From: Caballeronia arationis
GTDB lineage: Bacteria; Pseudomonadota; Gammaproteobacteria; Burkholderiales; Burkholderiaceae
DNA: 64,000 bases
Direction: 5' to 3'
Assembly: GCF_001544975.2 (NCBI RefSeq)
Contig: NZ_FCOG02000003.1
Span: 165,521 to 229,520, forward strand
In this document: piece by piece, positions 42,515 through 51,818 of the stretch
How the letters are laid out: each line of letters opens with the position of its first letter
Position numbering within the stretch: the stretch's first letter is position 1
Position numbers and translations under genes: made by a program
Notes under the pieces: model-generated
Seen by the model: only the letters and a program-made list of their open reading frames with translations
What the model was told of the DNA's origin: nothing
Database searches by the model: none

Positions 42515-43837
42515 TCACTCGCCCGCGTTTTCGCGGAAGTACAGGCGCTTCGGCAAGCCCCACAGGATCAGCGCCGAGCCCAAAAGGCACGCCACGGCGA
42601 TCGCATAGAGGCCGGGCGTCGCGCTGCCGGTCATCGTCTTCACCTTGCCGACCATGTACGGACTGATGATGCCGCCGAACTGCCCGACCGAGTTGATGAG
42701 CGCGATGCCGCTCGCCGCCGCGATGCCGGAGAGAAAGCGCGTCGGCAGGATCCAGAAGAGACCCAGCGACGTGATGATGCCGGTCGCCGCAATCGTGAGG
42801 CCGATCACGAGCATCACCGTGTTGGTCGGAAAGAAGCCGCACAGCACGTAGCCGACGGCGCCCGCGAACGCGCACGCGCCGAGGTGCCAGCGGCGTTCGC
42901 CCGTGCGGTCCGAGTTCTTGCCGATCAGGATCATGCCGATGCCCGCGACCGCGTAAGGCAGCATCGAGATCAGGCCGATCGCGAAGGTGTCCGTGGTGCC
43001 GGCCGTCTTCACGAGTTGCGGCATCCAGAAGACGAGGCCGTAGATGCCCATCGCGAGGAACAGGTAGATCACCGCCATCACGAGTGTGACCGGCTCCTTG
43101 AACGCGGCCTTCAGCGAATGCACTTCGCCGACCTTCGGATCGCGTGCCAGTTGCTCGGAGAGCGCGCGCTTCTCGCCGGCATCGAGCCATTTAGCTTTCT
43201 CGATGCTGTCGTCGACCATCACGAGCACGACGATCCCGAGCACGACCGACGGAATGCCTTCGAGCAGGAAGAGCCATTGCCAGCCCGGCATGCCGTTCAG
43301 GCCATCGCAGAACTTCATGATCGCGCCGGAGAGCGGGCTGCCGATGATCCCGCACAGCGCAATCGACGCCATGAAGAACGAATTGATGCGCCCGCGCCGC
43401 GATGAAGGAAACCACTTCGTGAAGAAGTAGAGCGCGCCCGGCACGAAGCCCGCCTCCAGCCCGCCGATCAGAAACCGCAGCACGTAGAACCACGTTTCGG
43501 TGTGCACGAACATCATCGCCGCCGACGCGATGCCCCACGTGATCATGATCCGCGCGATCCAGCGCTTCGCTCCCACGCGATGCAGCACGATGTTGCTCGG
43601 CACCTCGAAGAGGAAGTAGCCGACGAAGAACACGCTCGCGCCGAAGCCGTAGACGGCATCGCTGAAACCGAGTTCGCTCTGCATCTGCAGCTTCGCGAAG
43701 CTGATGTTGATGCGGTCGAGATACGAGAACACGAAGCACGCCACGAAGAGCGGCACGAAACGCCAGAACACCTTGCGGTAGAGCTGGGCGTCGTCGTGAG
43801 TCGCGGCCTGCGGAACGGCGGACGATAGGGTTTCCAC
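42515..43837 (-). CDS. MFS transporter, anion:cation symporter family (sugar acid/aromatic acid type)
   Basis: 440 residues from GTG 43837 (GGAGACAAACC in front). Twelve hydrophobic segments; signatures SYLDRINISFAKLQMQSELG, EVPSNIVLHRVGAKRWIARI and GFVPGALYFFTKWFP. It closely resembles the other ACS transporter in this window (11980) in organisation but is clearly a separate gene. It is downstream of an SDR dehydrogenase (60-bp gap) and an FAH-family hydrolase on the same strand, so import of a sugar acid such as fuconate or rhamnonate is inferred. Confidence 0.9.
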   Translation of the reverse strand: METLSSAVPQAATHDDAQLYRKVFWRFVPLFVACFVFSYLDRINISFAKLQMQSELGFSDAVYGFGASVFFVGYFLFEVPSNIVLHRVGAKRWIARIMITWGIASAAMMFVHTETWFYVLRFLIGGLEAGFVPGALYFFTKWFPSSRRGRINSFFMASIALCGIIGSPLSGAIMKFCDGLNGMPGWQWLFLLEGIPSVVLGIVVLVMVDDSIEKAKWLDAGEKRALSEQLARDPKVGEVHSLKAAFKEPVTLVMAVIYLFLAMGIYGLVFWMPQLVKTAGTTDTFAIGLISMLPYAVAGIGMILIGKNSDRTGERRWHLGACAFAGAVGYVLCGFFPTNTVMLVIGLTIAATGIITSLGLFWILPTRFLSGIAAASGIALINSVGQFGGIISPYMVGKVKTMTGSATPGLYAIAVACLLGSALILWGLPKRLYFRENAGE

Positions 43838-43897
43838 GGTTTGTCTCCTCCGATGCAACTTGTTGCTTGCTTTTATTGACGTCGTTCGACGGGCGGA

Positions 43898-44650
43898 TCA
43901 ATAAGTCGCCCGCCCTCCGGACAGGTCGAACACGGCGCCCGTCGTGAACGAGTTCTCCTTCGACACGAGCCACGCGACCATCGACGCGATCTCGTTCACC
44001 TCGACGAAGCGCCCGCGCGGAATCTTCGAGAGCATGTAGTCGATATGCTGCTGCGCCATCTGCTCGAAGATCTTCGTGCGCGCGGCGGCCGGTGTGATCG
44101 CGTTGACGGCGATATCGAGCGCCGCGGTTTCCTTGCCGAGGCTCTTGGTGAGCGCGATCACGCCCGCCTTGGCCGCGCTGTAGGCCGACGCATTCGGATT
44201 GCCTTCCTTGCCCGCGATCGACGCGATATTGACGATGCGCCCATACCCGCGCTCGATCATCGTGCGAACGACCGCCTGGTTCACATGGAAGGTCGCGTTC
44301 AGATCGACGTCGATCACGCGCGACCACTCCTCGGCTGCGTAGTCGGCGAGCGGCGCGTTCGCGCCCGCGATGCCCGCGCTGTGCACGAGCACGTCGATCG
44401 CGTCGAAGCGCGCGATGGTCGCATCGGTGGCCCGCTGCACAGCATCGCGCTGCGTGATGTCGACGACGACCGTCAGTACATCGCCGAACTGCGCGAGAGC
44501 TTGCTTCGCGGCGGCGAGCGCCGCTTCGTCACGGTCCCACAGCGCGACACGCGCGCCGCCCTGCAACAGCCGCTCGGCCACGGCGAGGCCAATGCCCTGC
44601 GCGCCGCCTGTCACCACCGCGCCGCGCTTCGTGAAGTCGTACTGGTTCAT
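43898..44650 (-). CDS. Short-chain dehydrogenase/reductase (2-keto-3-deoxy-sugar-acid dehydrogenase-like)
   Basis: 250 residues from ATG 44650 (GGAGAACGCG in front). Classical SDR: VVTGGAQGIGLAVAERL, VDIT, HSAGIAG, NIASIAGKEG with the catalytic Ser and YSAAKAG (Tyr/Lys). WDRDE after the first repeat favours NAD+. Eleven bp from the FAH hydrolase gene, hence cotranscribed. The pair SDR plus FAH occurs in the non-phosphorylative L-fucose and L-rhamnose routes, where the SDR oxidises 2-keto-3-deoxy-fuconate/rhamnonate. The substrate is inferred from that pairing. Confidence 0.85.
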   Translation of the reverse strand: MNQYDFTKRGAVVTGGAQGIGLAVAERLLQGGARVALWDRDEAALAAAKQALAQFGDVLTVVVDITQRDAVQRATDATIARFDAIDVLVHSAGIAGANAPLADYAAEEWSRVIDVDLNATFHVNQAVVRTMIERGYGRIVNIASIAGKEGNPNASAYSAAKAGVIALTKSLGKETAALDIAVNAITPAAARTKIFEQMAQQHIDYMLSKIPRGRFVEVNEIASMVAWLVSKENSFTTGAVFDLSGGRATY

Positions 44651-44660
44651 CGCGTTCTCC

Positions 44661-45506
44661 TCATGCATCGACAGTGCGTTGCTGCTGCTCACCAAGCCCT
44701 TCGATGCCGAGACGCATCGTCTGCCCGGCGCGCAGGTAAACCGGCTCGGGCTTCTGTCCCATGCCGACGCCCGGCGGCGTGCCCGTCGAGATCACGTCGC
44801 CCGGTTGCAGGCTCATGAAGCGGCTCAGATACGAGACGATATGCGCGACATTGAAGATCATCGTGCTCGTGCTGCCGTTCTGGTAGCGCTTGCCGTCGAC
44901 TTCGAGCCACAGGCTCAGACGATGCGGATCGGGCACTTCGTCCGCGGTGACGAGCCACGGACCGATCGGGCCGAACGTGTCGCAGCCCTTGCCCTTGTCC
45001 CAGGTGCCGCCGCGCTCGATCTGGTATTCGCGCTCCGACACATCGTTGATCACGCAATAGCCCGCGACGTGCGAGAGCGCGTCGGCTTCGTCGATATAGG
45101 CGCCGCCCTTTCCGATCACGACGCCCAGTTCCACTTCCCAGTCGGTCTTCTTCGATCCGCGCGGGATGCGCACGTCGTCGTTCGGGCCGACCACCGCCGA
45201 GAGCCACTTGTTGAAGACGACCGGCTCGGCCGGCACGGGCAGGCCCGATTCGGCCGCGTGATCCGCGTAATTCAGGCCGATGCAGATGAACTTGCCGATG
45301 CGCCCCACACACGGCCCGATACGTTCGCCGGCCGCAACGGCGGGCAGCGTGTTCGGATCGAGCTTGCGCAGGCGCTCCAGCGCTTCGGGCAGAAGCGCTT
45401 CGCCCGCGATGTCGTCGATCACGCCGGAGAGGTCGCGGACGGTGTGAGTGTTATCGAGCAGGCCGGGCTTCTCGCGGCCGGGGGCGCCATATCGCAGCAG
45501 TTTCAT
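44661..45506 (-). CDS. Fumarylacetoacetate-hydrolase family enzyme (2,4-diketo-3-deoxy-sugar-acid hydrolase-like)
   Basis: 281 residues from ATG 45506. FAH fold: ICIGLNYADHAAESG, FNKWLSAVVGPNDDV, then the metal ligands in DWEVELGVVIGK and INDVSEREYQ, and ISTGTPPGVGMG at the end. Family members cleave C-C bonds of 2,4-diketones with Mg2+/Mn2+. Next to a sugar-acid-type SDR it most resembles the 2,4-diketo-3-deoxy-L-fuconate/rhamnonate hydrolase, giving pyruvate plus lactate. Annotation as ureidoglycolate lyase is common for such sequences but not supported by context. First gene of the operon. Confidence 0.85.
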   Translation of the reverse strand: MKLLRYGAPGREKPGLLDNTHTVRDLSGVIDDIAGEALLPEALERLRKLDPNTLPAVAAGERIGPCVGRIGKFICIGLNYADHAAESGLPVPAEPVVFNKWLSAVVGPNDDVRIPRGSKKTDWEVELGVVIGKGGAYIDEADALSHVAGYCVINDVSEREYQIERGGTWDKGKGCDTFGPIGPWLVTADEVPDPHRLSLWLEVDGKRYQNGSTSTMIFNVAHIVSYLSRFMSLQPGDVISTGTPPGVGMGQKPEPVYLRAGQTMRLGIEGLGEQQQRTVDA

Positions 45507-45614
45507 CGGGTCTCCATTCAGCAAAGCGTTTCGTTCTCGCATGACGCAACAGGCGTCTGCCCGCAAATGTAGGGAAAGCGCGCCGCTTTGAATAATGAAA
45601 GCTGCTGCTCGCGT

Positions 45615-45631
45615 GATAACTTTCCGTTATC
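45615..45631. promoter_or_regulatory. LysR-type palindrome GATAAC-N5-GTTATC
   Basis: A perfect 6-bp inverted repeat around TTTCC in the 167-bp gap between the divergent FAH-hydrolase operon (45506) and the LysR gene (45674). It fits a LysR recognition site (T-N11-A within dyad symmetry), 43 bp from the regulator start. Confidence 0.55.
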
Positions 45632-45673
45632 TTCGCGTTCTCCCTAGTCATCCCTAGCCGCACGATCCCGCCC

Positions 45674-46594
45674 ATGCTGCCCAACGTCGATTCGATTGCC
45701 GCGCGCCTGCGCCTGAAGCAACTTCGCCTGCTGATCGCGCTCGATGAGCACGGTTCGCTGCATCGCGCCGCCGACGAAATGGCGCTCACGCAGCCCGGCG
45801 CGACCAAGGCGCTGCGGGAAATCGAGGCGACGTTCGGCGCGACGCTCTTCTCGCGCTCTCCGCAAGGCATCCAGCCGAACGAACTCGGACGTTGCGTGAT
45901 CCGCTACGCGCGGCTGATTCACATGGACGTCGCGCATCTGCGCGAGGAAATGGCGGGCATCCTGCAAGGCGCGGGCGGGCGGCTCGCGGTCGGATCGATC
46001 ATGGGGGCGGTGTCGGGCGTGCTCGTCGATGCGCTCACGCGCCTGCGCGCGAAACAGCCCGCGCTGACGGTCGAAGTGGTGGAAGACACGAGCGCGCGCC
46101 TGCTTGCGCTACTCGATCAGGGACGGCTCGATCTGGCAATTTGCCGCGCGAGCGTCGCGCGCCAGCCGGATCACTACGACTACGTGGAACTGCGCGACGA
46201 GCCGCTTGCGATCGTCGCGGGCCTGGAGCACGCGCTGATCGATGCGCCCGAGGTCACGCTCGCCGACCTCGCGCAAAGCCGCTGGATCGTCTATCCGAGC
46301 ATCATGCCGCTTCGAAGCCTCTTCGAGCGCGAGTTCAAGGAAGCGGGCTTGCCGCTGCCGCTGCATCCGGTCGAAACGTCATCGACCATCACGACCGTCC
46401 TTCTCTTGCAACGCGACCCGACGCTCGTTTCGCTGATGCCACTTGACATGGCCCATTTCCTCACCGGGCACGGCCTCGCCCGACGCCTCGCGATCGCGGT
46501 GCGCTCGCGCACCGAACCTTACGGCATCGTCACGCGACGCGGCGCGGCACTTTCCGCGGCGGCCAGGCTGATGATCGACGAACTCACGCAATGA
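45674..46594 (+). CDS. LysR-family regulator (GbpR-like)
   Basis: 306 residues. HTH in LRLKQLRLLIALDEHGSLHRAADEMALTQPGATKALREIEATFGATLF; the effector domain includes GGRLAVGSIMGAVSGVLVDAL and SSTITTVLLLQRDPTLVSLMP. This N-terminal pattern resembles the GbpR branch that controls sugar and sugar-acid uptake. Divergent from the FAH/SDR/transporter operon, so it is the likely controller, with a sugar acid as inducer. Confidence 0.9.
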   Translation: MLPNVDSIAARLRLKQLRLLIALDEHGSLHRAADEMALTQPGATKALREIEATFGATLFSRSPQGIQPNELGRCVIRYARLIHMDVAHLREEMAGILQGAGGRLAVGSIMGAVSGVLVDALTRLRAKQPALTVEVVEDTSARLLALLDQGRLDLAICRASVARQPDHYDYVELRDEPLAIVAGLEHALIDAPEVTLADLAQSRWIVYPSIMPLRSLFEREFKEAGLPLPLHPVETSSTITTVLLLQRDPTLVSLMPLDMAHFLTGHGLARRLAIAVRSRTEPYGIVTRRGAALSAAARLMIDELTQ

Positions 46595-46605
46595 CTCACG
46601 CAATG

Positions 46606-46633
46606 AAAAAAGGCGCGGCCGGGGCCGCGCCTT
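46606..46633. terminator. Bidirectional terminator between lysR and osmC
   Basis: GC-rich stem AAGGCGCGGCC/GGCCGCGCCTT (46610-46620 with 46623-46633). On the minus strand it is followed by a run of T, ending osmC; on the plus strand it is 15 bp past the LysR stop. Confidence 0.65.
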
Positions 46634-46660
46634 GCGCTTCCATCATTTCGATGGGATGAA

Positions 46661-47092
46661 TCAGGATTCGAGTTCCGCGTTCAGCGTGATCTTGGCGTTG
46701 TTAGCGAAGAGCTTCGACACCGGGCAGCCTTCCTTCGCCGCGTTGGCCGCCTTTTCGAAGGCGGCCTTGTCGGCGCCCGGAATCTTCGCCTTCAGGTCGA
46801 GCTGGCAGGCGGTGATCGAGAAGCCATCGCCGACCTTGTCGAGCGTGACGGTCGACTTGGTTTCCAGGCTCTCGGCCTTCATGCCGGCCTGTTCGAGTTG
46901 CAGCGAGAGCGCCATCGTGAAGCAGCCCGCGTGCGCCGCGCCGATCAGTTCTTCCGGGTTCGTGCCCGGGCCGCTTTCGAAGCGCGACTGGAAGCCATAC
47001 GGCGCGTCCTTCAGCACGCCGGTTTGCGTCGAGATGAAACCCTTACCGTCTTTGATGCCGCCGCTCCATTTTGCCGATGCTGTCTTTTGCAC
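46661..47092 (-). CDS. osmC: OsmC-type hydroperoxide reductase
   Basis: 143 residues, the E. coli OsmC length, from GTG 47092 (GGAGAACACTC in front); a longer frame to 47227 is not needed. VQKTASAKWSGGIKDGKG at the start, then PEELIGAAHAGCFTMALSLQ with the peroxidatic Cys and AAKEGCPVSKLF with the resolving Cys. It reduces organic hydroperoxides using dihydrolipoyl partners and is typically induced by osmotic or stationary-phase stress. Monocistronic. Confidence 0.92.
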   Translation of the reverse strand: MQKTASAKWSGGIKDGKGFISTQTGVLKDAPYGFQSRFESGPGTNPEELIGAAHAGCFTMALSLQLEQAGMKAESLETKSTVTLDKVGDGFSITACQLDLKAKIPGADKAAFEKAANAAKEGCPVSKLFANNAKITLNAELES

Positions 47093-47326
47093 GAGTGTTC
47101 TCCAGAAATGTGACGTGGATTTGCTGCGACTGGCCGCCGCGCGGCTTGTCTCCCGCGCGTGCGAACGAATGAGTGCAGCACGCGCGATGCCCGGACGGTC
47201 GACGGATGTTAAATGGGCACTTATCATGGAGCGTTTTCGCCCTGGCCAGCGGCGAAACGCGGAGCGCCCTCTTCATCCTAGCGGATCGGGAAGCGGCGCG
47301 CAGACATCGAAAGTCATGGAGGCGGG

Positions 47327-48667
47327 ATGGGTCCGCAAGTCGAACAGGTAAGCGAGGACCGTGCGTTGCCCGAACGTGCCGATGTGGTCGTGATCGGCGG
47401 GGGAATCATCGGCGTCTCGACCGCACTCTTTCTTGCGGAGAAAGGACTTTCGGTCGCGCTGTGCGAGAAAGGCCAGATCGCCGGCGAACAGTCGAGCCGC
47501 AACTGGGGCTGGTGCCGCGCGACGCATCGCGACCTGCGCGAACTGGAACTGAGCCTGGAAAGCCTGAAACTCTGGCGGGAAATCGACGCCAGGCTCGGCG
47601 TCGAAACTGGCTTCCGGCAATGCGGCATCCTCTACGCCGCCGACGACGCCAGGTCACTTGACGTTCACGAGGACTGGCTCGCGCGGGCGCAGCGGCTCGT
47701 CGGGCGCGACGGCATCGATTCGCGCATCGTTTCCGCCGACGAAACCGCCTCGCTGATGACAGGCTCCACGCGCCGCTTCGCGGGTGGCATCTACACGCCC
47801 TCCGACGGCCGCGCGGAACCGCAACGCGCCGCGCCCGCCATCGCGAACGCGCTGCGGCGCCGCGGCGTGAAGGTGCTGACGCCATGCGCCGCGCGCGGCA
47901 TCGAAACGGCCGACGGCGCGGTGAGCGGCGTCGTGACGGAATACGGGCTGATCCATTTCGCGAGCGTCGTCGTCGCGGGCGGTGCGTGGACGCGGCTCTT
48001 CGCGGGCAATCTCGGCATCGACGTGCCGCAACTGATGGTGCGCTCGTCGGTCATGCGCACGGCGGTGGTCGCCGAGGGTCCGGAGGTCAGCGCGTGCAAT
48101 CAGGAAATGGGCTATCGCAAGCGGCTCGACGGCGGTTACACGCTCGCGAACGCCTTCCATAGCTACCACGACATCACGCCCGACAGCTTCCGGCTCTTCG
48201 CGAAGTTCCTGCCGGCGTTCAAGAGCCAGTTCGGCTCGATCAAGATCGGCATCGGCGCGCGCTTCTTCGAGGAACTGCGCCGGCCGCGTCGCTGGCGGCT
48301 CGACCAGCCGACCGTGTTCGAATCCGTGCGCACGCTCGATCCGGCGCCCGTTGCATCCTTCAACGACGCCGCGCTCGCCGAGTTCCGCGCGATCTTTCCG
48401 GAGCTGGCGAAGACGCCGGTCGCGCAGTCGTGGGCCGGCTATATCGACGTGACGCCGGATGCCGTGCTCGTGATTTCGGGCGTCGAGCGGCTGCGCGGCG
48501 CGTTCATCGCGACGGGATTTTCGGGGCACGGCTTCGGCATCGGCCCGGGCGCGGGCAAGCTGATGGCGGACATCGTCGCGAACGACGCACCGCTCGTCGA
48601 TCCGCGCGCATTTCGTCTGTCGCGCTTCTTCGACGGCACGAGGATCGAACTCGACGGCGGGTTCTGA
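47327..48667 (+). CDS. DadA-family FAD-dependent amino-acid oxidoreductase
   Basis: 446 residues from ATG 47327 (GGAGGCGGG in front). DAO fold: ADVVVIGGGIIGVSTALFL at residues ~18-36, GEQSSRNWGWCRAT as the flavin-contacting loop, and FSGHGFGIGPGAGKLMADIV near the C-terminus. Oxidises a D-amino acid, glycine derivative or similar; the WGWCR motif is typical of a proteobacterial subgroup of unknown substrate. No partner gene adjacent, so substrate cannot be inferred. Confidence 0.85.
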   Translation: MGPQVEQVSEDRALPERADVVVIGGGIIGVSTALFLAEKGLSVALCEKGQIAGEQSSRNWGWCRATHRDLRELELSLESLKLWREIDARLGVETGFRQCGILYAADDARSLDVHEDWLARAQRLVGRDGIDSRIVSADETASLMTGSTRRFAGGIYTPSDGRAEPQRAAPAIANALRRRGVKVLTPCAARGIETADGAVSGVVTEYGLIHFASVVVAGGAWTRLFAGNLGIDVPQLMVRSSVMRTAVVAEGPEVSACNQEMGYRKRLDGGYTLANAFHSYHDITPDSFRLFAKFLPAFKSQFGSIKIGIGARFFEELRRPRRWRLDQPTVFESVRTLDPAPVASFNDAALAEFRAIFPELAKTPVAQSWAGYIDVTPDAVLVISGVERLRGAFIATGFSGHGFGIGPGAGKLMADIVANDAPLVDPRAFRLSRFFDGTRIELDGGF

Positions 48668-48759
48668 GCGCACCGGCGCACCGGCGCGTTAACATAGCGG
48701 TTTTCGTTCAGATGGCGGCGCGCAGATGAGCCGCGCCGCCCGCATCCCCGAGGCTTTTC

Positions 48760-49410
48760 ATGGCATCCACGCCTTCTTTGTTTATCGACGTCTGGTCCGA
48801 CTTCGTATGCCCGTTCTGCTACCTGCAGACGCCCGTCCTCGACCAGCTGCGCAACGCCTACGGCGATTCGGTCGAGATCCGCTGGCACGCTTTCGAGCTG
48901 CGCCCCGAGCCGACGCCGCTGCCCGACACCAACAGCGACGCGCTGATCGAACAATGGGAAAAGTCCGTCTACCCGCTCGCAGCCGAGCGCGGCCTGACGC
49001 TGCGCATGCCGGCCGTCCACCCGCGCAGCCGCAAGGCGTTCGAGACGGCGATGTTCGCGCGCGAGTCGAATCGCTACGATCTCGTGCATCACGCGCTCTT
49101 CAAGGCGTACTTCGAGGACGGCCTCGACATCGGCGACACCGATGCGCTGCTCGACATCGCCGCGACCTGCGGCATCGATCCGGAGTTGCTGGAGGAATCG
49201 CTCGCGGAAGGCGAATTCACCGACCTCGTGATCGAGGACGAAGACTTCGCAAAGAAGATCGGCGTGACCGGCGTGCCGTTCGCCGTGCTGTCGCGCGAGG
49301 GCGCGCCCGGCGAAGAGCCGCCTCCGCCGATCGCCCTGCGCGGCGCGGCGCCGGTGCAGCACTTCGAAGCTGCCGTCGAACGGCTCTTTCCCGACGGCTT
49401 TCCCGGCTGA
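48760..49410 (+). CDS. DsbA-family (FrnE-like) thiol oxidoreductase
   Basis: 216 residues. Thioredoxin-like fold with an active-site CPFC (DFVCPFCYLQTP, residues ~16-19) and a helical insertion (SRKAFETAMFARESNRYDL). The cis-Pro loop is TGVPFAVLS. Lacking a signal peptide, it acts in the cytoplasm, as FrnE and related 2-hydroxychromene-isomerase-fold proteins do, probably in disulfide or redox-stress handling. Preceded by 92 bp with no visible partner. Confidence 0.88.
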   Translation: MASTPSLFIDVWSDFVCPFCYLQTPVLDQLRNAYGDSVEIRWHAFELRPEPTPLPDTNSDALIEQWEKSVYPLAAERGLTLRMPAVHPRSRKAFETAMFARESNRYDLVHHALFKAYFEDGLDIGDTDALLDIAATCGIDPELLEESLAEGEFTDLVIEDEDFAKKIGVTGVPFAVLSREGAPGEEPPPPIALRGAAPVQHFEAAVERLFPDGFPG

Positions 49411-49424
49411 GCGTCGCCCGCCGC

Positions 49425-50336
49425 CTAGCTGTGCTCGGCCATGAACGACTTCAGCGCAATGCGCTGCGACGGTTCGAGCGCCTCGAATTCCAGTCCGTAG
49501 GCCACGCCCTGCTGCGCGCCATCGGCCGTGCCGACGTGGCGCACGATGGCGTGCGTGTCGATGTGGACGTCGATGTCGTCGGTGTTGAAGTGAAACGACA
49601 CCCGCAGCCGCTCGCCGACCTGCGCGGTCGGCTCGACCACCGCGAGCGACATCCCGTAGGGGCTGATGTCGCACACGCGTCCCACTTGCCCGAGCGGCTG
49701 GGTCGAGGCTTCTGCTGAAAAGCGCGCCGCGAGGCGGGTCGGCATGCGCGCGAACTTGCGCGCCCGCAGACGCTTGATGTTGCCTGGCTCCGACAGCACG
49801 ACGTAGTTGAACGGTTCGCGGCACAGGGCATCGACCGTGCACGCGAAGCGGAACACGCCGCGCCCCGACAGCGCCACCATCTCCACCTGTTCGCCGAGGA
49901 TGAGTTCCAGCGGATCCATGCCGTTCATCACCGGCTGCGTGACGAACAGCGCGCGCTCCCCGTTGCGCCGTCCCGACGAAAACCCGATCACACGCGAGGC
50001 GTACATCGCCGAGCCGGCGCCCACTGTCGCGCGCAGCCCCACGCGCGCGCCGATCGCAAGTCCGATGTCGTCGAGCTTCAGCGGCCCGGCATCGCGCGGC
50101 GCTTCAGTATCACGCGATTCACGCGGCGCCTCGGCTTCCCTTCGACGATGCGGCTCGAAGTGCGCGAACAGGAAGTCGCGCGCGTTTTCGTCGCGCACGA
50201 TGGTACCGGTTTCAAACAGAAGCGCACCATCCTCCGCGACGATAGGCCATTCCAGCGGTGTTTGTAGCGGCACGTCCTCAGGCCCCAGGCGAACCAGGGC
50301 AGACAACAGCGGCGCGACAACGGATTCCAGTGTCAT
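49425..50336 (-). CDS. ycgR: PilZ-domain c-di-GMP effector (YcgR-like flagellar brake)
   Basis: 303 residues from ATG 50336. The N-terminal YcgR domain (~90-190: GARVGLRATVGAGSAMYASRV, YVVLSEPGNIKRLRAR) is followed by PilZ (~195-300). The PilZ c-di-GMP motif is complete: RKFAR (RxxxR) and DISPYG (DxSxxG). In E. coli YcgR slows the flagellar motor when c-di-GMP is high. No motility genes here; the GGDEF cyclase at 41485 is a possible but unproven source of signal. Confidence 0.82.
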   Translation of the reverse strand: MTLESVVAPLLSALVRLGPEDVPLQTPLEWPIVAEDGALLFETGTIVRDENARDFLFAHFEPHRRREAEAPRESRDTEAPRDAGPLKLDDIGLAIGARVGLRATVGAGSAMYASRVIGFSSGRRNGERALFVTQPVMNGMDPLELILGEQVEMVALSGRGVFRFACTVDALCREPFNYVVLSEPGNIKRLRARKFARMPTRLAARFSAEASTQPLGQVGRVCDISPYGMSLAVVEPTAQVGERLRVSFHFNTDDIDVHIDTHAIVRHVGTADGAQQGVAYGLEFEALEPSQRIALKSFMAEHS

Positions 50337-50429
50337 TGGGCGGACGATATTGAGACGATTCCAACATCGTCCGACGCGCACCACTTTTCGTCAAGCATTT
50401 AATCGGCAAGAATTACGTGCAAACGTTTA

Positions 50430-51818
50430 TTACGACGCTTTTCTGACCGGCTCCCGTTGATCCCGCCTGTTCGACCCCGCATGCGCAGCCGGTAAATGCG
50501 CGCGTCCGGCGCCGAAAATCTTTTCGCGCAGCGTGCCGGAGGCGTACTCCGTCTTGTATGCGCCGCGCGCCTGCAACTCGGGCACGACGAGATCGACGAA
50601 ATCGCGATAGCACTCGGGCGTCACCGTGCGCGCGAGGTTGAAGCCGTCGATGCCGGTATCGTCGATCCACGCGACGAGCTCATCCGCGACTTGCGACGCG
50701 CTTCCGACAAGCGTCGGGTAACGCCCGCCGAGCTGCAATTCCTGGCTGAGGATGTCGGCGACAGTGCGCTCGCGGCCGGCCGCGGTCAGGTTTTTCACGA
50801 CCGACTGGATCGCGTTGTTCTTCACATAGCGGATCGGCTCGTTGCGCGCATAGCGCGAGAAGTCGATACCGCTCGAACTCGCGTAGTGAGCGAGGCCGGC
50901 TTCGGGGCTCGCGTATTGCACATAGTCGTCGTATTTTTCGCGCGCTTCGCGCTCGGTAGCTGCCGTGACGATCGACATGCCCATGAAGAACTTGATGTCG
51001 TCGCGCTGACGGCCTTCCCTTTCGACCTCGTCACGCACGCCGCTCACGAGCTTTTTCAACGCGCCGCGCTCCTGCTGCGAGACGAACACGCACTCAGCGT
51101 GGCGCGCGGCGAACGCCTGCCCGCGCCCCGACGATCCCGCCTGGAACAGCACCGGCGTGCGTTGCGGCGACGGCTCCGACAAGTGAAAGCCCTCGACGTC
51201 GTAGTACTTGCCGTGATGCGCGATCGGCCGCACGCGCGCCGGATCAGCGTAGACACGCGCTTCGCGGTCCGCGCGCACCGCGCCTTCTTCCCAGCTTCGC
51301 TCCCACAACTCATACACGACGTCGAGGAATTCTTCGGCGCGGTCGTAGCGTTCGTCGTGCTCGATCTGCTGCCCGAGGCCCATCGCCTTCGCGGCGCTTT
51401 CGAGGTACCCGGTCACGATGTTCCAGCCGATGCGGCCGTCCGTCAGATGATCGAGCGTCGAGAAGCGTCGCGCGAGCAGATACGGCAATTCGTAGGTCAG
51501 GTTCACCGTGACGCCGAAGCCGAGATTCCGGGTCGCGGCGGCCATCGCGGAGACGGTCAGGAGCGGATCGTTGACCGGAAGCTGGATTGATTCGCGCAGC
51601 GGCAGATCGACCGATTGCTGGTAGACATCGTAGACACCGACGATATCGGCGAGAAAAAGGCCGTCGAACAAGCCGCGTTCGAGCAACTGCGCGAGTTCCG
51701 TCCAGTACGTGATGTCCTTGTAGCGCGTCGACTGGTCGCGCGGATGCGTCCAGAGGCCATGATTGATATGGCCGACGCAGTTCATGTTGAATGCGTTCAG
51801 CAGAATGTGTTTGGGCAT
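50430..51818 (-). CDS. LLM-class flavin-dependent monooxygenase, NtaA/SnaA/DszA family
   Basis: 462 residues, normal for the family. Luciferase-like TIM barrel: ILLNAFNMNCVGHINHGLW, LFDGLFLADIVGVYDVYQ, ATRNLGFGVTVNLTYELPYLLARRFS, LTDGRIGWNIVTGY and VLFQAGSSGRGQAFAARHAE (phosphate loop). These two-component monooxygenases use FMNH2 from a separate reductase and attack sulfur or nitrogen compounds such as alkanesulfonates, dibenzothiophene sulfone or nitrilotriacetate. No reductase or transporter gene is adjacent. The C-terminal tail (GSNRRDQREPVRKAS) is unusual. Confidence 0.88.
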   Translation of the reverse strand: MPKHILLNAFNMNCVGHINHGLWTHPRDQSTRYKDITYWTELAQLLERGLFDGLFLADIVGVYDVYQQSVDLPLRESIQLPVNDPLLTVSAMAAATRNLGFGVTVNLTYELPYLLARRFSTLDHLTDGRIGWNIVTGYLESAAKAMGLGQQIEHDERYDRAEEFLDVVYELWERSWEEGAVRADREARVYADPARVRPIAHHGKYYDVEGFHLSEPSPQRTPVLFQAGSSGRGQAFAARHAECVFVSQQERGALKKLVSGVRDEVEREGRQRDDIKFFMGMSIVTAATEREAREKYDDYVQYASPEAGLAHYASSSGIDFSRYARNEPIRYVKNNAIQSVVKNLTAAGRERTVADILSQELQLGGRYPTLVGSASQVADELVAWIDDTGIDGFNLARTVTPECYRDFVDLVVPELQARGAYKTEYASGTLREKIFGAGRAHLPAAHAGSNRRDQREPVRKAS

